Below are positions 51,839-61,288 of a stretch of DNA of 64,000 nucleotides, in pieces; within the stretch, counting starts at the first letter, position 1; each line of letters opens with the position of its first letter. Position numbers and translations under genes: made by a program. The notes under the pieces are model-generated. The model had not been told where the DNA came from. It did not search any database and worked only from the letters and a program-made list of their open reading frames with translations. The DNA comes from Pseudosporangium ferrugineum (GTDB lineage: Bacteria > Actinomycetota > Actinomycetes > Mycobacteriales > Micromonosporaceae), in contig NZ_PVZG01000025.1 of assembly GCF_003002065.1 (NCBI RefSeq), forward strand, positions 1 through 64,000, written 5' to 3'.

Positions 51839-53512
51839 TCAGTCGCCCGGCGGGGGCGTGACCGGCGGTGGCAGGACGCCGCGATCGCGGCCGGAGTAGA
51901 CGCTACGGACGGCGAGCCGGACGGCGGCCGAGCGTAGGGAACCGCGTACGCCGGCGTGCAGGAGGGCCGCCCGCGCCGCATTGCCTCCGGGGCCGCCGTG
52001 CACCCCGCCACCGGGGTGGGCGCCCGCGCCGGCGAGGTAGAGGTTGCGGACCGGAGTCTCCGGCCGGCCCAGGCCGGTCACCGGGCGGAAGATCAGTTCC
52101 TGGAACAGCTTGGTGGTGCCCCCGTTGATGGCGCCGTCGACCAGGTTCCCGTCGCTGTCGTGGAGCCCCGACGGGCTCTGCACCACCTTCCGGACGACGA
52201 GGTCGCGGAAGCCGGGGGCGTGGTGCTCGAGCAGGTCCTCCACCGCGCGGACCTGCCGCTGCACGACGCCCTCATCCCGGCCCAGGCTCCGCGGCAGGTG
52301 GGTGTACGCCCACACGACCTCCGTCCCGTGCGGCGACCGCGTCGGGTCCGCCGTGGTCATCTGCCCCAGGACGACGAACGGATTGCCGGGCCGGCGCCCG
52401 GTGGTCAGCGCCCCGGTGTAGTCGGTGAGGCCGTCCAGGTCGGCGCCCAGGTGGACGGTGCCCGCCCGCCCGACCTCCGCCGACTTCCAGGGGATCGGGC
52501 CGGACAGTGCCCAGTCGAGCTTGAGGGTGGACGGATCCCACATGAACCGGCGCAGGTCCTCGACGAACCGGCCGGGCAGGTGCCGCTCGCCGACGAGGTC
52601 GCGGTACAGCGTGGGGACGTCCACATCGGCCAGTACGGCCCGGCGCGCGAGGACGATGTCACCGCCGTGGGTGCGTACGCCGTGCGCCCGCCCGCCGCGG
52701 ACCAGGACCTTCTCGACGGGCTCGCCGCAGCGCAGTTCACCGCCCTTGGCGCGCAGCCGGCGCACGAGTGCCTCGGTGAGCATGCCCGAGCCGCCGCGGG
52801 GCACGGGGAAGCCGTAGCGCTGGCCGACCATGGTCATGAGCCAGCCGAAGACGGCGCTGCCCGGCTCGTCGGCGGCCATGTCGGAGTGCAGTGCGGTACC
52901 GGCCAGCAGCAGCCGGGCGCCCTCGCCCCGGAACTGTTCCTCACCCATGCGGCGCACGGGCAGGGTGGCGAAGCGGGCGAAGCGGGCGGCGTCGGCCGGG
53001 CCGAGCCGCCGCAGCAGATCCAGACCCGACCGTACGGGCGGGAACGGGTGGAACAGGGCCGCCAGGACCGCGTCGCCGATGCGGTCCCACCGGCGCACCA
53101 GATCCCGCCAGGCAGCACCGTCACCCGCGCCGAACGCGTCCACGGAGGCCGCCGTCTCGTCGAGGTCGCGCGACATGATCGCCGAGCGTCCGTCCGGCAG
53201 CAGGTGGGCCATGACCAGCGGTGCGTGCGCCCACTGGAGGCCGTAGCCCGGCAGATTCAGGCTGCCGAGGACGGGCGACGCGGCGCCCAGCGGATAGAAG
53301 GCGCTGAACAGGTCCGTCGTGTACCCGGGGCCCAGCAGGTCGGTGGAGCGCACGGCGCCTCCGGGCAGCTCCTGGGCCTCCAGGACGAGCACGCTCCAGC
53401 CTTCGTCGGCGAGCAGGTTGGCCGCCACCAGGCCGTTGTGCCCGGCGCCGATCACGACGGCGTCGTAGCGGGGAGGACGAGGGCGGCGGCGGAAGGCACG
53501 ATTTTCGGTCAC
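51839..53512 (-). CDS. Phytoene desaturase / PYROXD2-type FAD oxidoreductase
   Basis: 557 residues. N-terminal dinucleotide site DAVVIGAGHNGLVAANLLADEG and ELPGGAVRS, C-terminal block NLYLAGAGAHPGGGVHGGPGGNAARA. The family includes carotenoid desaturases and isomerases, but no carotenoid genes lie nearby, and PYROXD2-like members act on undefined substrates. GTG 53512. Ends 25 bases from the convergent sigma-STAS gene. Confidence 0.85.
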   Translation of the reverse strand: MTENRAFRRRPRPPRYDAVVIGAGHNGLVAANLLADEGWSVLVLEAQELPGGAVRSTDLLGPGYTTDLFSAFYPLGAASPVLGSLNLPGYGLQWAHAPLVMAHLLPDGRSAIMSRDLDETAASVDAFGAGDGAAWRDLVRRWDRIGDAVLAALFHPFPPVRSGLDLLRRLGPADAARFARFATLPVRRMGEEQFRGEGARLLLAGTALHSDMAADEPGSAVFGWLMTMVGQRYGFPVPRGGSGMLTEALVRRLRAKGGELRCGEPVEKVLVRGGRAHGVRTHGGDIVLARRAVLADVDVPTLYRDLVGERHLPGRFVEDLRRFMWDPSTLKLDWALSGPIPWKSAEVGRAGTVHLGADLDGLTDYTGALTTGRRPGNPFVVLGQMTTADPTRSPHGTEVVWAYTHLPRSLGRDEGVVQRQVRAVEDLLEHHAPGFRDLVVRKVVQSPSGLHDSDGNLVDGAINGGTTKLFQELIFRPVTGLGRPETPVRNLYLAGAGAHPGGGVHGGPGGNAARAALLHAGVRGSLRSAAVRLAVRSVYSGRDRGVLPPPVTPPPGD

Positions 53513-53562
53513 AGGCCGCTGCCTGCCCCTCTCCCGTACCGGCTACACGGCTGCACCGCGAC

Positions 53563-53587
53563 GTTTGACCAGCACGAGGACGGGTAG
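53563..53587 (+). promoter_or_regulatory. SigB/SigF-type promoter upstream of the permease gene
   Basis: GTTTGA (53563-53568), 13 bases, GGGTAG (53582-53587), 35 bases before the permease ATG. Confidence 0.75.
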
Positions 53588-53622
53588 CCGCGCCCCCGCG
53601 CACGCAGATCATCGGAGGATGC

Positions 53623-54690
53623 ATGGCAGCGGCGAGCGAACCCGCCACGGCAGGACCCGCACGGACCAGGCTGGTGGTGGGCGTTGTCGCCGCCCTCACG
53701 CTGGCAGTGGCCTTGTTGGCATGGGCCAAGTGGCTCCCGTACGCCGCCAAGGTCCCGGGGCTCGCCACGATCGGCGCCTGGCCGGGCTCGGACATCCTCG
53801 GCGTGGGCGGGGTGCGGCCGGGCGACGCGCCGTCCTGGGCGGCCGCGACGAGCTTCACCGGGGCGTACGCGCAGGCGGTGTGGCGAGCACTGCTGGCCGC
53901 TCTGCTCATCGGCGCGGCGCTGCAGACGCTGCTGCCGCGAACCTGGCTGCTGCGGACGCTGAACCGGCGCGGGACGCTGCGGTCCGCGCTGGCCGGTGGC
54001 CTCGCCGGCACCCCGTCGATGATGTGTACGTGCTGCACCGCTCCGGTCGCGGTGGGGCTCAAGCGGCAGGGGGTCGGCACCGCCGCGGTCGTCGCGTACT
54101 GGCTGGGTAACCCGTTGCTCAACCCGGCTGTGCTGGTGTTCCTGCTGTTCGTCGCGCCGTGGCAGTGGACCGTCACCCGGCTGGTGGCCGGGGGATTGGT
54201 CGTGGTGGGCGGGGCGGCGCTGGTGGCGCGGCTGACCGACGGGCGCACGGCCGCGTCGACAGTGGTCGAGGAGGCGGCCGACCCGCCGCCGTCCCTGCGC
54301 CGGTACCTGCGAGCCTTGCTGCGGATGTCGTTGGTGCTCGTACCCGAATATCTTGTGGTCGTCATGCTGGTCGGCGGCTTCCGGGGCTGGTTGTTCCCGC
54401 TCGGCGGCAGCACCGGCTCGGGGATCCTCGTCGTGCTCGTCGCGGCCCTCGTCGGGACGGCCCTCGTCGTTCCGACGGCCGGCGAGATCCCGGTCGCGCA
54501 GGGGCTCGCCCTGGCGGGGCTGTCGCTCGGCGGCGTCGGTGCGCTGCTGGTCACGCTGCCGGCGGTCAGCCTGCCGGGGATGGTCATGGTGGGCCGGGCC
54601 TTCGGATGGCGGGTGACCGTCGTGACCGCCGGCGTGGCGGCCGCGGGTGGCATGCTCGCCGCCGCGCTGATGGTCCTGCTCAGCCGGTGA
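53623..54690 (+). CDS. ArsP/YraQ-type permease
   Basis: 355 residues, about nine helices. The signature is GTPSMMCTCCTAPVAVGLKRQG with Cys-Cys in the membrane, then WLGNPLLNPAVLVFLL, and a matching second-half PTAGEIPVAQGL. UPF0718 permeases of this type export methylated arsenicals or have unknown substrates. GGAGG lies upstream of the ATG. Between two SigB-like promoters, one for itself and one for the formate dehydrogenase. Confidence 0.78.
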   Translation: MAAASEPATAGPARTRLVVGVVAALTLAVALLAWAKWLPYAAKVPGLATIGAWPGSDILGVGGVRPGDAPSWAAATSFTGAYAQAVWRALLAALLIGAALQTLLPRTWLLRTLNRRGTLRSALAGGLAGTPSMMCTCCTAPVAVGLKRQGVGTAAVVAYWLGNPLLNPAVLVFLLFVAPWQWTVTRLVAGGLVVVGGAALVARLTDGRTAASTVVEEAADPPPSLRRYLRALLRMSLVLVPEYLVVVMLVGGFRGWLFPLGGSTGSGILVVLVAALVGTALVVPTAGEIPVAQGLALAGLSLGGVGALLVTLPAVSLPGMVMVGRAFGWRVTVVTAGVAAAGGMLAAALMVLLSR

Positions 54691-54700
54691 TCGACGAGCC

Positions 54701-54725
54701 GTTTGGCCCGGCTCGCGGCGGGTAG
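54701..54725 (+). promoter_or_regulatory. SigB/SigF-type promoter upstream of the formate dehydrogenase operon
   Basis: GTTTGG (54701-54706), 13 bases, GGGTAG (54720-54725), 31 bases before the GTG start. Confidence 0.75.
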
Positions 54726-54756
54726 GGCGCCGCCGGGTCGACGACCGGAGGTGCCT

Positions 54757-57700
54757 GTGGGTTTGCGTGAGACATTTCTGCCGTGGCCGGCGCTGCGGCA
54801 GGCCAAGGCCGCCCTGCGCGGCGGTGACGGCTCGGGCCGGGGCAGCTCCGCCCGCTCCCGGCCGACGGATCGCCTGCAACCTCGCACCGAGACGTCCGAC
54901 CGGGTCGTGGACAGCGTGTGCCCGTACTGCGCGGTCGGCTGCGGCCAGCTCGTCTACGTCAAGGACGAGAAGGTCGTGCAGATCGAGGGCGACCCCGCCT
55001 CGCCGGTCAGCCGCGGGCGGCTGTGCCCCAAGGGCGCGGCCACCAAGCAGCTGGTCACCAACCCGCTGCGCGAGACGAAGGTGCGCTACCGGCGGCCGTA
55101 CGCCACGCAGTGGGAGGACCTGGACCTGGACACGGCGATGGACATGATCGCCGACCGGGTCATCGCCACCCGCCGCGACACCTTCGTCGAGACCGACGAG
55201 CAGGACCGGCGGGTACGCCGCACGATGGGCATCGCGATGCTCGGCGGCGCCACGCTGGACAACGAGGAGAACTACCTGATCAAGAAGCTCGGCACGGCGC
55301 TGGGCGCCGTACAGATCGAGAACCAGGCCCGTATTTGACACTCCTCCACCGTCCCCGGTCTGGGGACCTCGTTCGGTCGCGGCGGCGCGACGACCTTCCA
55401 GCAGGACCTGCAGAACGCCGATTGCATCGTCATGCAGGGCTCGAACATGGCCGAGTGCCACCCCGTCGGCTTCCAATGGATCATGGAGGCCAAGGCGCGA
55501 GGTGCCACGCTCATCCACGTCGACCCGCGGCTGACGCGCACCGGCGCGCTGGCCGACCTGCACGTGCCGATCCGTGCGGGCACGGACATCGCGCTGCTCG
55601 GCGGCCTGATCAACTACGTGCTGAGCAACGGCCTGGAATTCCGGGACTATGTGGTCGCCTACACCAACGCGGCGACCATCCTGCGCGAGGACTTCCAGGA
55701 CACCGAGGACCTCGACGGGCTGTTCTCCGGCTGGCAGGATGACACCGGCAGCTACCAGACCGACTCCTGGCAGTACGAGGGCACCGGCGTGGCGAGTGCG
55801 GCCGGGAAGCGTCAGCAGGGCGCGAAGGAGCAGTCGCACCGGCGGCATGCCACCGGGCGCGGGCACGAGCACGGCAGCCACGGCGCGTCGCTGCAGGGCC
55901 TGCACCGGATGGAGCGTGACGAGACCCTGCAGCATCCGCGGTGTGTCTTCCAGGTGCTCAAGCGGCACTACGGCCGCTACACCCCGGAGATGGTGGCGCG
56001 CGTGTGCGGCATCCCGGAGGACGTGTTCCTGCAGATGGCCCGGGCGATCACGGAGAACTCGAACCGGGACCGGACGACGGCGTGGGCGTACTCGGTCGGC
56101 TGGACCCAGCACACCGTCGGCGTGCAGTACATCCGGGCCGCGTCGGTGCTGCAGTTGTTGCTCGGCAACATCGGCCGCCCGGGCGGTGGCATCCTCGCCC
56201 TGCGCGGGCACGCCAGCATCCAGGGCAGTACGGACATCCCGACGCTGTACAACCTGTTGCCCGGCTACCTGCCGATGCCGCACCCCGACTCGCACGGCAG
56301 CCTCGACGAGTACGTGGCCGACGACTCCGCCGACACGGGCTACTGGGGCAACATGCGTTCGTACGCGGTCAGCCTGCTCAAGGCGTACTGGGGGGACGCG
56401 GCGACGGCGGACAACGACTTCTGCTTCGACTACCTGCCGCGCATCACCGGCGACCACAGCACCTACAAGACCGTGCAGGCCCAGCTCGACGGCGTGTGCA
56501 AGGGCTACTTCCTCAATGGGCAGAACCCGGCGGTCGGCTCGGCCAACGCCAAGGCGCAGCGCCTGGGCATGGCCAACCTGGACTGGCTGGTCGTCCGGGA
56601 CTTCTCGCTCATCGAGTCCGCCACCTGGTGGAAGGACGGTCCGGAGGTCGAGTCGGGGGAGATGCGCCCGGAGGGTGTCGGCACCGAGGTGTTCTTCCTG
56701 CCCGCCGCCGCGCACACCGAGAAGGACGGCAGTTTCACCAGCACCCAGCGCATGCTGCAGTGGCACCACAAGGCCGTCGACCCGCCCGGCGACGCCCGCA
56801 GCGACCTGTGGTTCTGGTTCCACCTCGGGCGCATCATCCGGGCCAAGCTGGCCGGTTCCACCAGCGACATCGATCGTCCGCTGCTCGACCTGACGTGGGG
56901 CTACTCCACCCACGGCGAGCGCGACGAACCGAGCGCCCAGGAGGTGCTTCAGGAGATCAACGGGTGGACGGCCGACGGGGCGTTCCTGTCGTCGTACGAG
57001 GAGCTCAAGGACGACGGCTCCACGGCCTGCGGTTGCTGGATCTACTGCGGCACGTACGCCGACGGCACCAACCAGGCGGCCCGCCGCAAGCCGCACACCG
57101 AGCAGAACTGGGTGGCACCCGAGTGGGGGTGGGCCTGGCCGGCCAACCGGCGGCTGCTCTACAACCGGGCCTCCGCCGACCCCGAGGGCCGGCCGTGGAG
57201 CGAGAAGAAGGCGTACGTCTGGTGGGACGCCGACGCGGGCACGTGGACCGGCCACGACGTGCCCGACTTCCAGCCGACGAAGGCGCCGGACTACCGGCCG
57301 CCGGAGGGCGCGAAGCGGCAGGACGCGCTGTCAGGCATTGACCCGTTCATCATGCAGGCCGACGGGAAGGGCTGGCTCTACGTGCCGGCCGGCCTGACCG
57401 ACGGGCCGCTGCCGGCCCACTACGAGCCGCAGGAGTCGCCGGTGCCCAACCTGCTGTACGGCCAGCAGCACAACCCCGCCCGGCAGATGACCAAGCGCGG
57501 GGTGGACCGCTACAACCCGAGCGGCGACGAACCCGGGAGCCAGGTCTTCCCGTACGCGCTGACCACGTACCGGCTGACCGAGCACCACACCGCGGGCGGC
57601 ATGAGCCGCTGGCTGCCGTACCTGTCGGAGCTGCAGCCGGAGATGTTCTGCGAGGTGTCGCCGGAACTGGCAGACGAGGCCGGGTTGCAGCATCTGGGCT

Positions 57701-58047
57701 GGGCCACCATCGTCACCGCGCGCAGCGCCATCGAGGCGCGGGTGCTCGTCACCGACCGGATGCTGCCGATGCGGGTGCACGACCGGCTCGTGCACCACGT
57801 CGGGCTGCCCTACCACTGGGGCAGCAACGGCATCAGCACCGGCGACGGCGCCAACGAGCTGACCCACCTGTCCCTCGACCCCAACGTGCACATCCAGGAA
57901 GCCAAGGCGCTCACCTGCGACATCCGTCCCGGCCGGCGACCGCGGGGCCCGGAACGCCTGCGGCTGGTGGAGGACTACCGCCGCCGGGCCGGCGTGACGG
58001 ACCAGACGGGTACGGCCCACCGTACGACGAAGGAAGGCGGCGCATGA
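54757..58047 (+). CDS. fdhA: Formate dehydrogenase alpha subunit, selenocysteine-containing (UGA at 55336-55338)
   Basis: 1096 residues if UGA codon 194 is read as selenocysteine. N-terminal 4Fe-4S motif CPYCAVGCGQ..RLCPKGA, then IENQARI-U-HSSTVPGLG, the position where FDH enzymes carry Sec or Cys, then molybdopterin-binding stretches (MAECHPVGFQWI, GQNPAVGSANAKAQRLG) and a C-terminal cofactor domain (HHVGLPYHWG). No Tat signal, so the active site faces the cytoplasm. It oxidises formate to CO2 and passes electrons to FdhB. GTG 54757 has GGAGG five bases upstream. The stop overlaps fdhB (ATGA). Confidence 0.92.
55336..55367 (+). promoter_or_regulatory. SECIS element for selenocysteine insertion
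   Basis: UGA (55336-55338) is followed after 12 bases by stem GUCCCC (55351-55356), loop GGUCU (55357-55361) and stem GGGGAC (55362-55367). Counting U of UGA as 1, the loop GGUCU occupies 22-26, the same register as the SelB-binding loop of E. coli fdhF (recalled, not searched). Confidence 0.85.
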
Positions 58048-59006
58048 GCGACGACAACCCGCCGCGGATGGGGTTCTTCACCGACACCAGCGTGTGCATC
58101 GGCTGCAAGGCGTGCGAGGTGGCGTGCAAGGAGTGGAACGCCATCCCGGACGACGGCCTGTCCCTGCTCGGCATGTCGTACGACAACACCGGCATGCTGG
58201 GCGCCGACACCTGGCGGCACGTGGCCTTCATCGAGCAGGACAAGCCGCTCGGCCGACAGAACAACGCCGTCATCGCCATGCCGACCGGCGCGACGGCGAC
58301 GCACGCGAGCGCCGAGGCCGTGCACGAGGGTCTGGGCCAGAAACACGGCTCCGAACTGGGCACCGAAACCGGAGCCATCCGCCCGGGGCCCCTGCCCGGC
58401 GGCCCGATGCCCGCGCCGGTCACGCCCGACGGGCGCAAGGAGCTGCGCTGGCTGATGGCCAGCGACGTCTGCAAGCACTGCACCCACGCCGCGTGCCTCG
58501 ACGTCTGCCCGACCGGCTCACTGCTTCGTACGGAATTCGGCACGGTGATCGTGCAGGAGGACATCTGCAACGGCTGCGGCTACTGCGTGCCGGCCTGCCC
58601 GTACGGCGTGATCGACCAGCGCAAGGACGATGGCCGGGTGTGGAAGTGCACCATGTGCTACGACCGGCTGACCGCTGGCCAGGAGCCGGCCTGCGCGAAG
58701 GCGTGCCCCACCGACTCCATCCAGTACGGAGTGCTCGACGACCTGCGTGAGCGCGCCGCACACCGGGTGGAGAACCTGCACGACGCCGGTGTGCTGGAAG
58801 CACGCCTGTACGGCGCCGACCCAGACGACGGCGTCGGTGGCGCCGGCGCGTTCTTCCTGCTGCTCGACGAGCCCGAGGTGTACGGCTTCCCGCCCGACCC
58901 GGTGGTGACCACCCGGGACCTGCCCCGGACCTGGAAGCACACGGCCCTGGCCGCGGTCGGGGTGGCGGCGACCGTGGCGGCGGCGTTCCTGGGAGCCCGG
59001 CGATGA
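58044..59006 (+). CDS. fdhB: Formate dehydrogenase beta subunit, 4Fe-4S protein
   Basis: 320 residues with four cysteine clusters: CIGCKACEVACKEWN, CKHCTHAACLDVCPTGS, CNGCGYCVPACPYGVI and CTMCYDRL..CAKACP, enough for four 4Fe-4S clusters. A C-terminal helix (about 297-316) anchors it to the membrane. An insertion at about 75-130 (THASAEAVHEG) is longer than in FdnH-type subunits. Passes electrons from fdhA to the NrfD-like subunit. Confidence 0.92.
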   Translation: MSDDNPPRMGFFTDTSVCIGCKACEVACKEWNAIPDDGLSLLGMSYDNTGMLGADTWRHVAFIEQDKPLGRQNNAVIAMPTGATATHASAEAVHEGLGQKHGSELGTETGAIRPGPLPGGPMPAPVTPDGRKELRWLMASDVCKHCTHAACLDVCPTGSLLRTEFGTVIVQEDICNGCGYCVPACPYGVIDQRKDDGRVWKCTMCYDRLTAGQEPACAKACPTDSIQYGVLDDLRERAAHRVENLHDAGVLEARLYGADPDDGVGGAGAFFLLLDEPEVYGFPPDPVVTTRDLPRTWKHTALAAVGVAATVAAAFLGARR

Positions 59007-60064
59007 GCGCCTCCGAGCAGCACGGCAGCGAGGTACGCCGCGACGGCCTGCACGGCACAGCGCCGGGCCGCGAGGCCCGCATCGGCGCCCGCGGCGGTCG
59101 CAAGGCCGGCCGCGGCGGCGAAATGGTGCCGCCGGCCGAGTTCCGCTCCTACTACGGCCGCTCAGTGCTCAAAGCTCCGGTGTGGGAGTCCCGGGACATC
59201 GCCGGCTACTTCTTCCTCGGCGGCGTCGCCGGTGGTTCCGCCCTGCTCGCCGCCGGTGCAGACCTCACCGGGCGGATCGGATTGCGCCGCTCGACGCGCG
59301 TCGCGGCGGTGGCCGCGACCGGCCTGTCCCTGGCCGCGCTCATTCACGATCTGGGACGCCCCGGCCGCTTCGTGCACATGTTGCGGGTCCTCAAGCCGAG
59401 CTCGCCCATGTCGGTCGGCACGTGGATCCTCAGCGGCTTCGCCCCGCTGGTCGCCGTGGCCGCGCTGGACGAGGCCCGCGAGCGCCTGCCCGGCCCGGTG
59501 CGGCCCATGATCGCGGCGCTGGGCCGGCCGAGCGGGCTGGCCGCCACCGTCCTCGCGCCGGCGGTCACGACGTACACGGGCGCGCTGATCGCGGACACGG
59601 CCGTGCCGGTGTGGCACGACGCGCGTCGCGAGCTGCCGTACCTGTTCGGCGCGAGCGCGCTGGCCGCCTCCGGCGGACTGGCCGCCGCCACGTCCGCGCC
59701 GGGCGAGGCTGCCCCGGCTCGAGTCGTGGGTATCGCCGGGGCGCTGGTGGAGCAGGCCTGCGACCGGGCCGTGCACAAGCGCTTGGGCATGGTGGCGGAG
59801 CCGCTGTCCCAGGGCCGCGCCGGGCGGTACCTCACGGCGGCCCGGTGGTCCACGAGAGCGGGAGCGGCGCTGCTGGCCCTGTCGGCGCTGCGGCGCAGCC
59901 GGGCCCTGGACATCGCCGGCGGCACAGCGCTCGTGGCGGGGTCACTCTTCGCGCGTCTGGGCTATTTCCACGCCGGCGCAACCTCCGCCACGGAGCCCCG
60001 CTACACCGTGGTGCCACAGCGTGAACGTGCAGACCATGCCGCAAAAACCGGTGCCGGCGGCTGA
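59003..60064 (+). CDS. NrfD-like membrane subunit of formate dehydrogenase
   Basis: 353 residues. A charged 40-residue N-terminus is followed by about eight helices: GYFFLGGVAGGSALLAAG, ALIHDLGRPGRFVHMLRVLKPSSPMSVGTWIL, both typical of NrfD/PsrC proteins, which reduce quinone without haem. This replaces the cytochrome b subunit of E. coli-type enzymes. Start overlaps the fdhB stop (ATGA). Confidence 0.88.
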   Translation: MSASEQHGSEVRRDGLHGTAPGREARIGARGGRKAGRGGEMVPPAEFRSYYGRSVLKAPVWESRDIAGYFFLGGVAGGSALLAAGADLTGRIGLRRSTRVAAVAATGLSLAALIHDLGRPGRFVHMLRVLKPSSPMSVGTWILSGFAPLVAVAALDEARERLPGPVRPMIAALGRPSGLAATVLAPAVTTYTGALIADTAVPVWHDARRELPYLFGASALAASGGLAAATSAPGEAAPARVVGIAGALVEQACDRAVHKRLGMVAEPLSQGRAGRYLTAARWSTRAGAALLALSALRRSRALDIAGGTALVAGSLFARLGYFHAGATSATEPRYTVVPQRERADHAAKTGAGG

Positions 60065-60128
60065 ATGGGGCAGGGGTGATATGGGGTAGGCGGTCCGTAC
60101 CCGAGTCTTCTCTCTGGAGGTGAGAAGA

Positions 60129-60590
60129 ATGACCGAAACATCGCGGTACGGCGCCACGATGGCCACCCACCCCGACCTCGTCGAGATGCAGGCCCGCTAC
60201 GAACGGGCCTCTGCCAGCGGTCCCGCCGTGATCACCGACGGCCTCGTCCTGCTGGCCGGGCTGTGGCTGGCGATCTCGCCGTGGGTGATCCACTTCAACG
60301 CGACCGCACCCGACGTGACCCTCAGCAATCTGATCATGGGGATCGCGGTCGCCGTGGTGGCGCTGGGACTCACCCTCATGCCGCAGCGCATGGTGCGGCT
60401 CAGCTGGGCGACCGCCGTCATCGGCGGCTGGATCGTGGTGTCCCAGTGGGTGATCCAGCAGTCGGCCGCCGGTACCGGCATCGTGCTGAACAACGTCATC
60501 ACCGGCGGCATCGTCCTGGTGCTGGGGGTCGCGGCGGCGATGATCCTGACGATGGGCTCACGCTCGTCCGGGTCCCGTCGCGGCGCCTGA
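60129..60590 (+). CDS. SPW-repeat membrane protein
   Basis: 153 residues with four helices. Two SPW-type units: LLAGLWLAISPWVIHF and AVIGGWIVVSQWVIQQ, the second with Gln for Pro. The family is of unknown function and common in stress regions of actinobacteria. GGAGG eight bases before ATG 60129. A GGGTAG at 60084-60089 is not matched by a GTTT. Confidence 0.82.
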   Translation: MTETSRYGATMATHPDLVEMQARYERASASGPAVITDGLVLLAGLWLAISPWVIHFNATAPDVTLSNLIMGIAVAVVALGLTLMPQRMVRLSWATAVIGGWIVVSQWVIQQSAAGTGIVLNNVITGGIVLVLGVAAAMILTMGSRSSGSRRGA

Positions 60591-60607
60591 CACGACATCC
60601 ACATCCA

Positions 60608-60637
60608 GGTGGAGTCGGTCGTCCGACCGGCTCCACC
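60608..60637. terminator. Inverted repeat after the SPW gene
   Basis: GGTGGAG..CGGTCG pairs with CGACCGG..CTCCACC at 13 of 14 positions around a very short loop. It lies 18 bases after the SPW stop and 74 bases before the MarR start. A terminator is most likely. A MarR operator is an alternative. Confidence 0.55.
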
Positions 60638-60710
60638 GTGGCGCGTCCGGGCCGCGCGGCGACGGCCGTCCGGCGCGGGGTGCGCCGGCGGGCTGTGCCA
60701 GAGTGGGGCC

Positions 60711-61208
60711 ATGACGGTTTCCGCCGCCGGGCGACGCGACGAGGCCGAACAGCAGGTCACCGCCGCGTTGCTCGCCCTCAGCCGGGTCTTCGTCGGTCTC
60801 GCGGCCCGCTCGCTGTCCGGACTCGACGAGGACGTGACGCTGGGCCAGTTCCGCACGCTCGTCCTGCTCGTGTCCCGAGGGCCGCAGCGGGTCACCGACC
60901 TGGCGCAGGAGCTCGCGGTGACGTCCTCGACCGCCACGCGCATGTGCAATCGGCTGGTTCGCAAGGGGCTGGTCGCCCGCCGCGCCCGCGACGACGACCG
61001 GCGGGCCGCCTGGGTGACGCTGACCCCGGCGGGACGCGACTTGATCGGTGAGGTCATGCGGCGCCGGGCGGCCGAGATCGGCGCCTTGGTCGCGGACCTG
61101 TCGATGACCCGCCCGATCGCCTTCGCCGCGGTGGTCGACGCGTTGGTGGAGGCCTCCGGCGAGGTCACCGACGCGCAATGGTGGCGGCGCTGGGCCGAGT
61201 CCGCCTGA
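60711..61208 (+). CDS. MarR-family transcriptional regulator
   Basis: 165 residues. Winged helix-turn-helix: LGQFRTLVLLVSRGPQRVTDLAQEL, then VTSSTATRMCNRLVRKGLVARRARDDDRRAAWVTLT. ATG 60711 is used, with GTGGGGCC upstream. Target and ligand unknown. It may control the neighbouring SPW or DUF4142 genes or itself through the upstream inverted repeat. Confidence 0.87.
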   Translation: MTVSAAGRRDEAEQQVTAALLALSRVFVGLAARSLSGLDEDVTLGQFRTLVLLVSRGPQRVTDLAQELAVTSSTATRMCNRLVRKGLVARRARDDDRRAAWVTLTPAGRDLIGEVMRRRAAEIGALVADLSMTRPIAFAAVVDALVEASGEVTDAQWWRRWAESA

Positions 61209-61288
61209 CGTCATCGAAAAATACGTGCACATGTGAACCAATTCCGGCTCCCGCTGCGTATTCCACCCCGAGATCCTCGGAGGTGCTG

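Noticed and set aside
55336..55338. TGA as a true stop making a broken formate dehydrogenase
   Set aside because: It falls at the catalytic Sec/Cys position, both sides are in the same frame and conserved, and a SECIS hairpin follows in the right register.
53509..57255. 1248-codon open frame on the minus strand over the permease and formate dehydrogenase
   Set aside because: Antisense shadow of conserved domains. Composition is Val/Arg/Gly with no recognisable motif.
60065..60128. GGGTAG at 60084 as a SigB-like promoter for the SPW gene
   Set aside because: No GTTT-like -35 lies 12-16 bases upstream, so it fails the pattern of the other sites.
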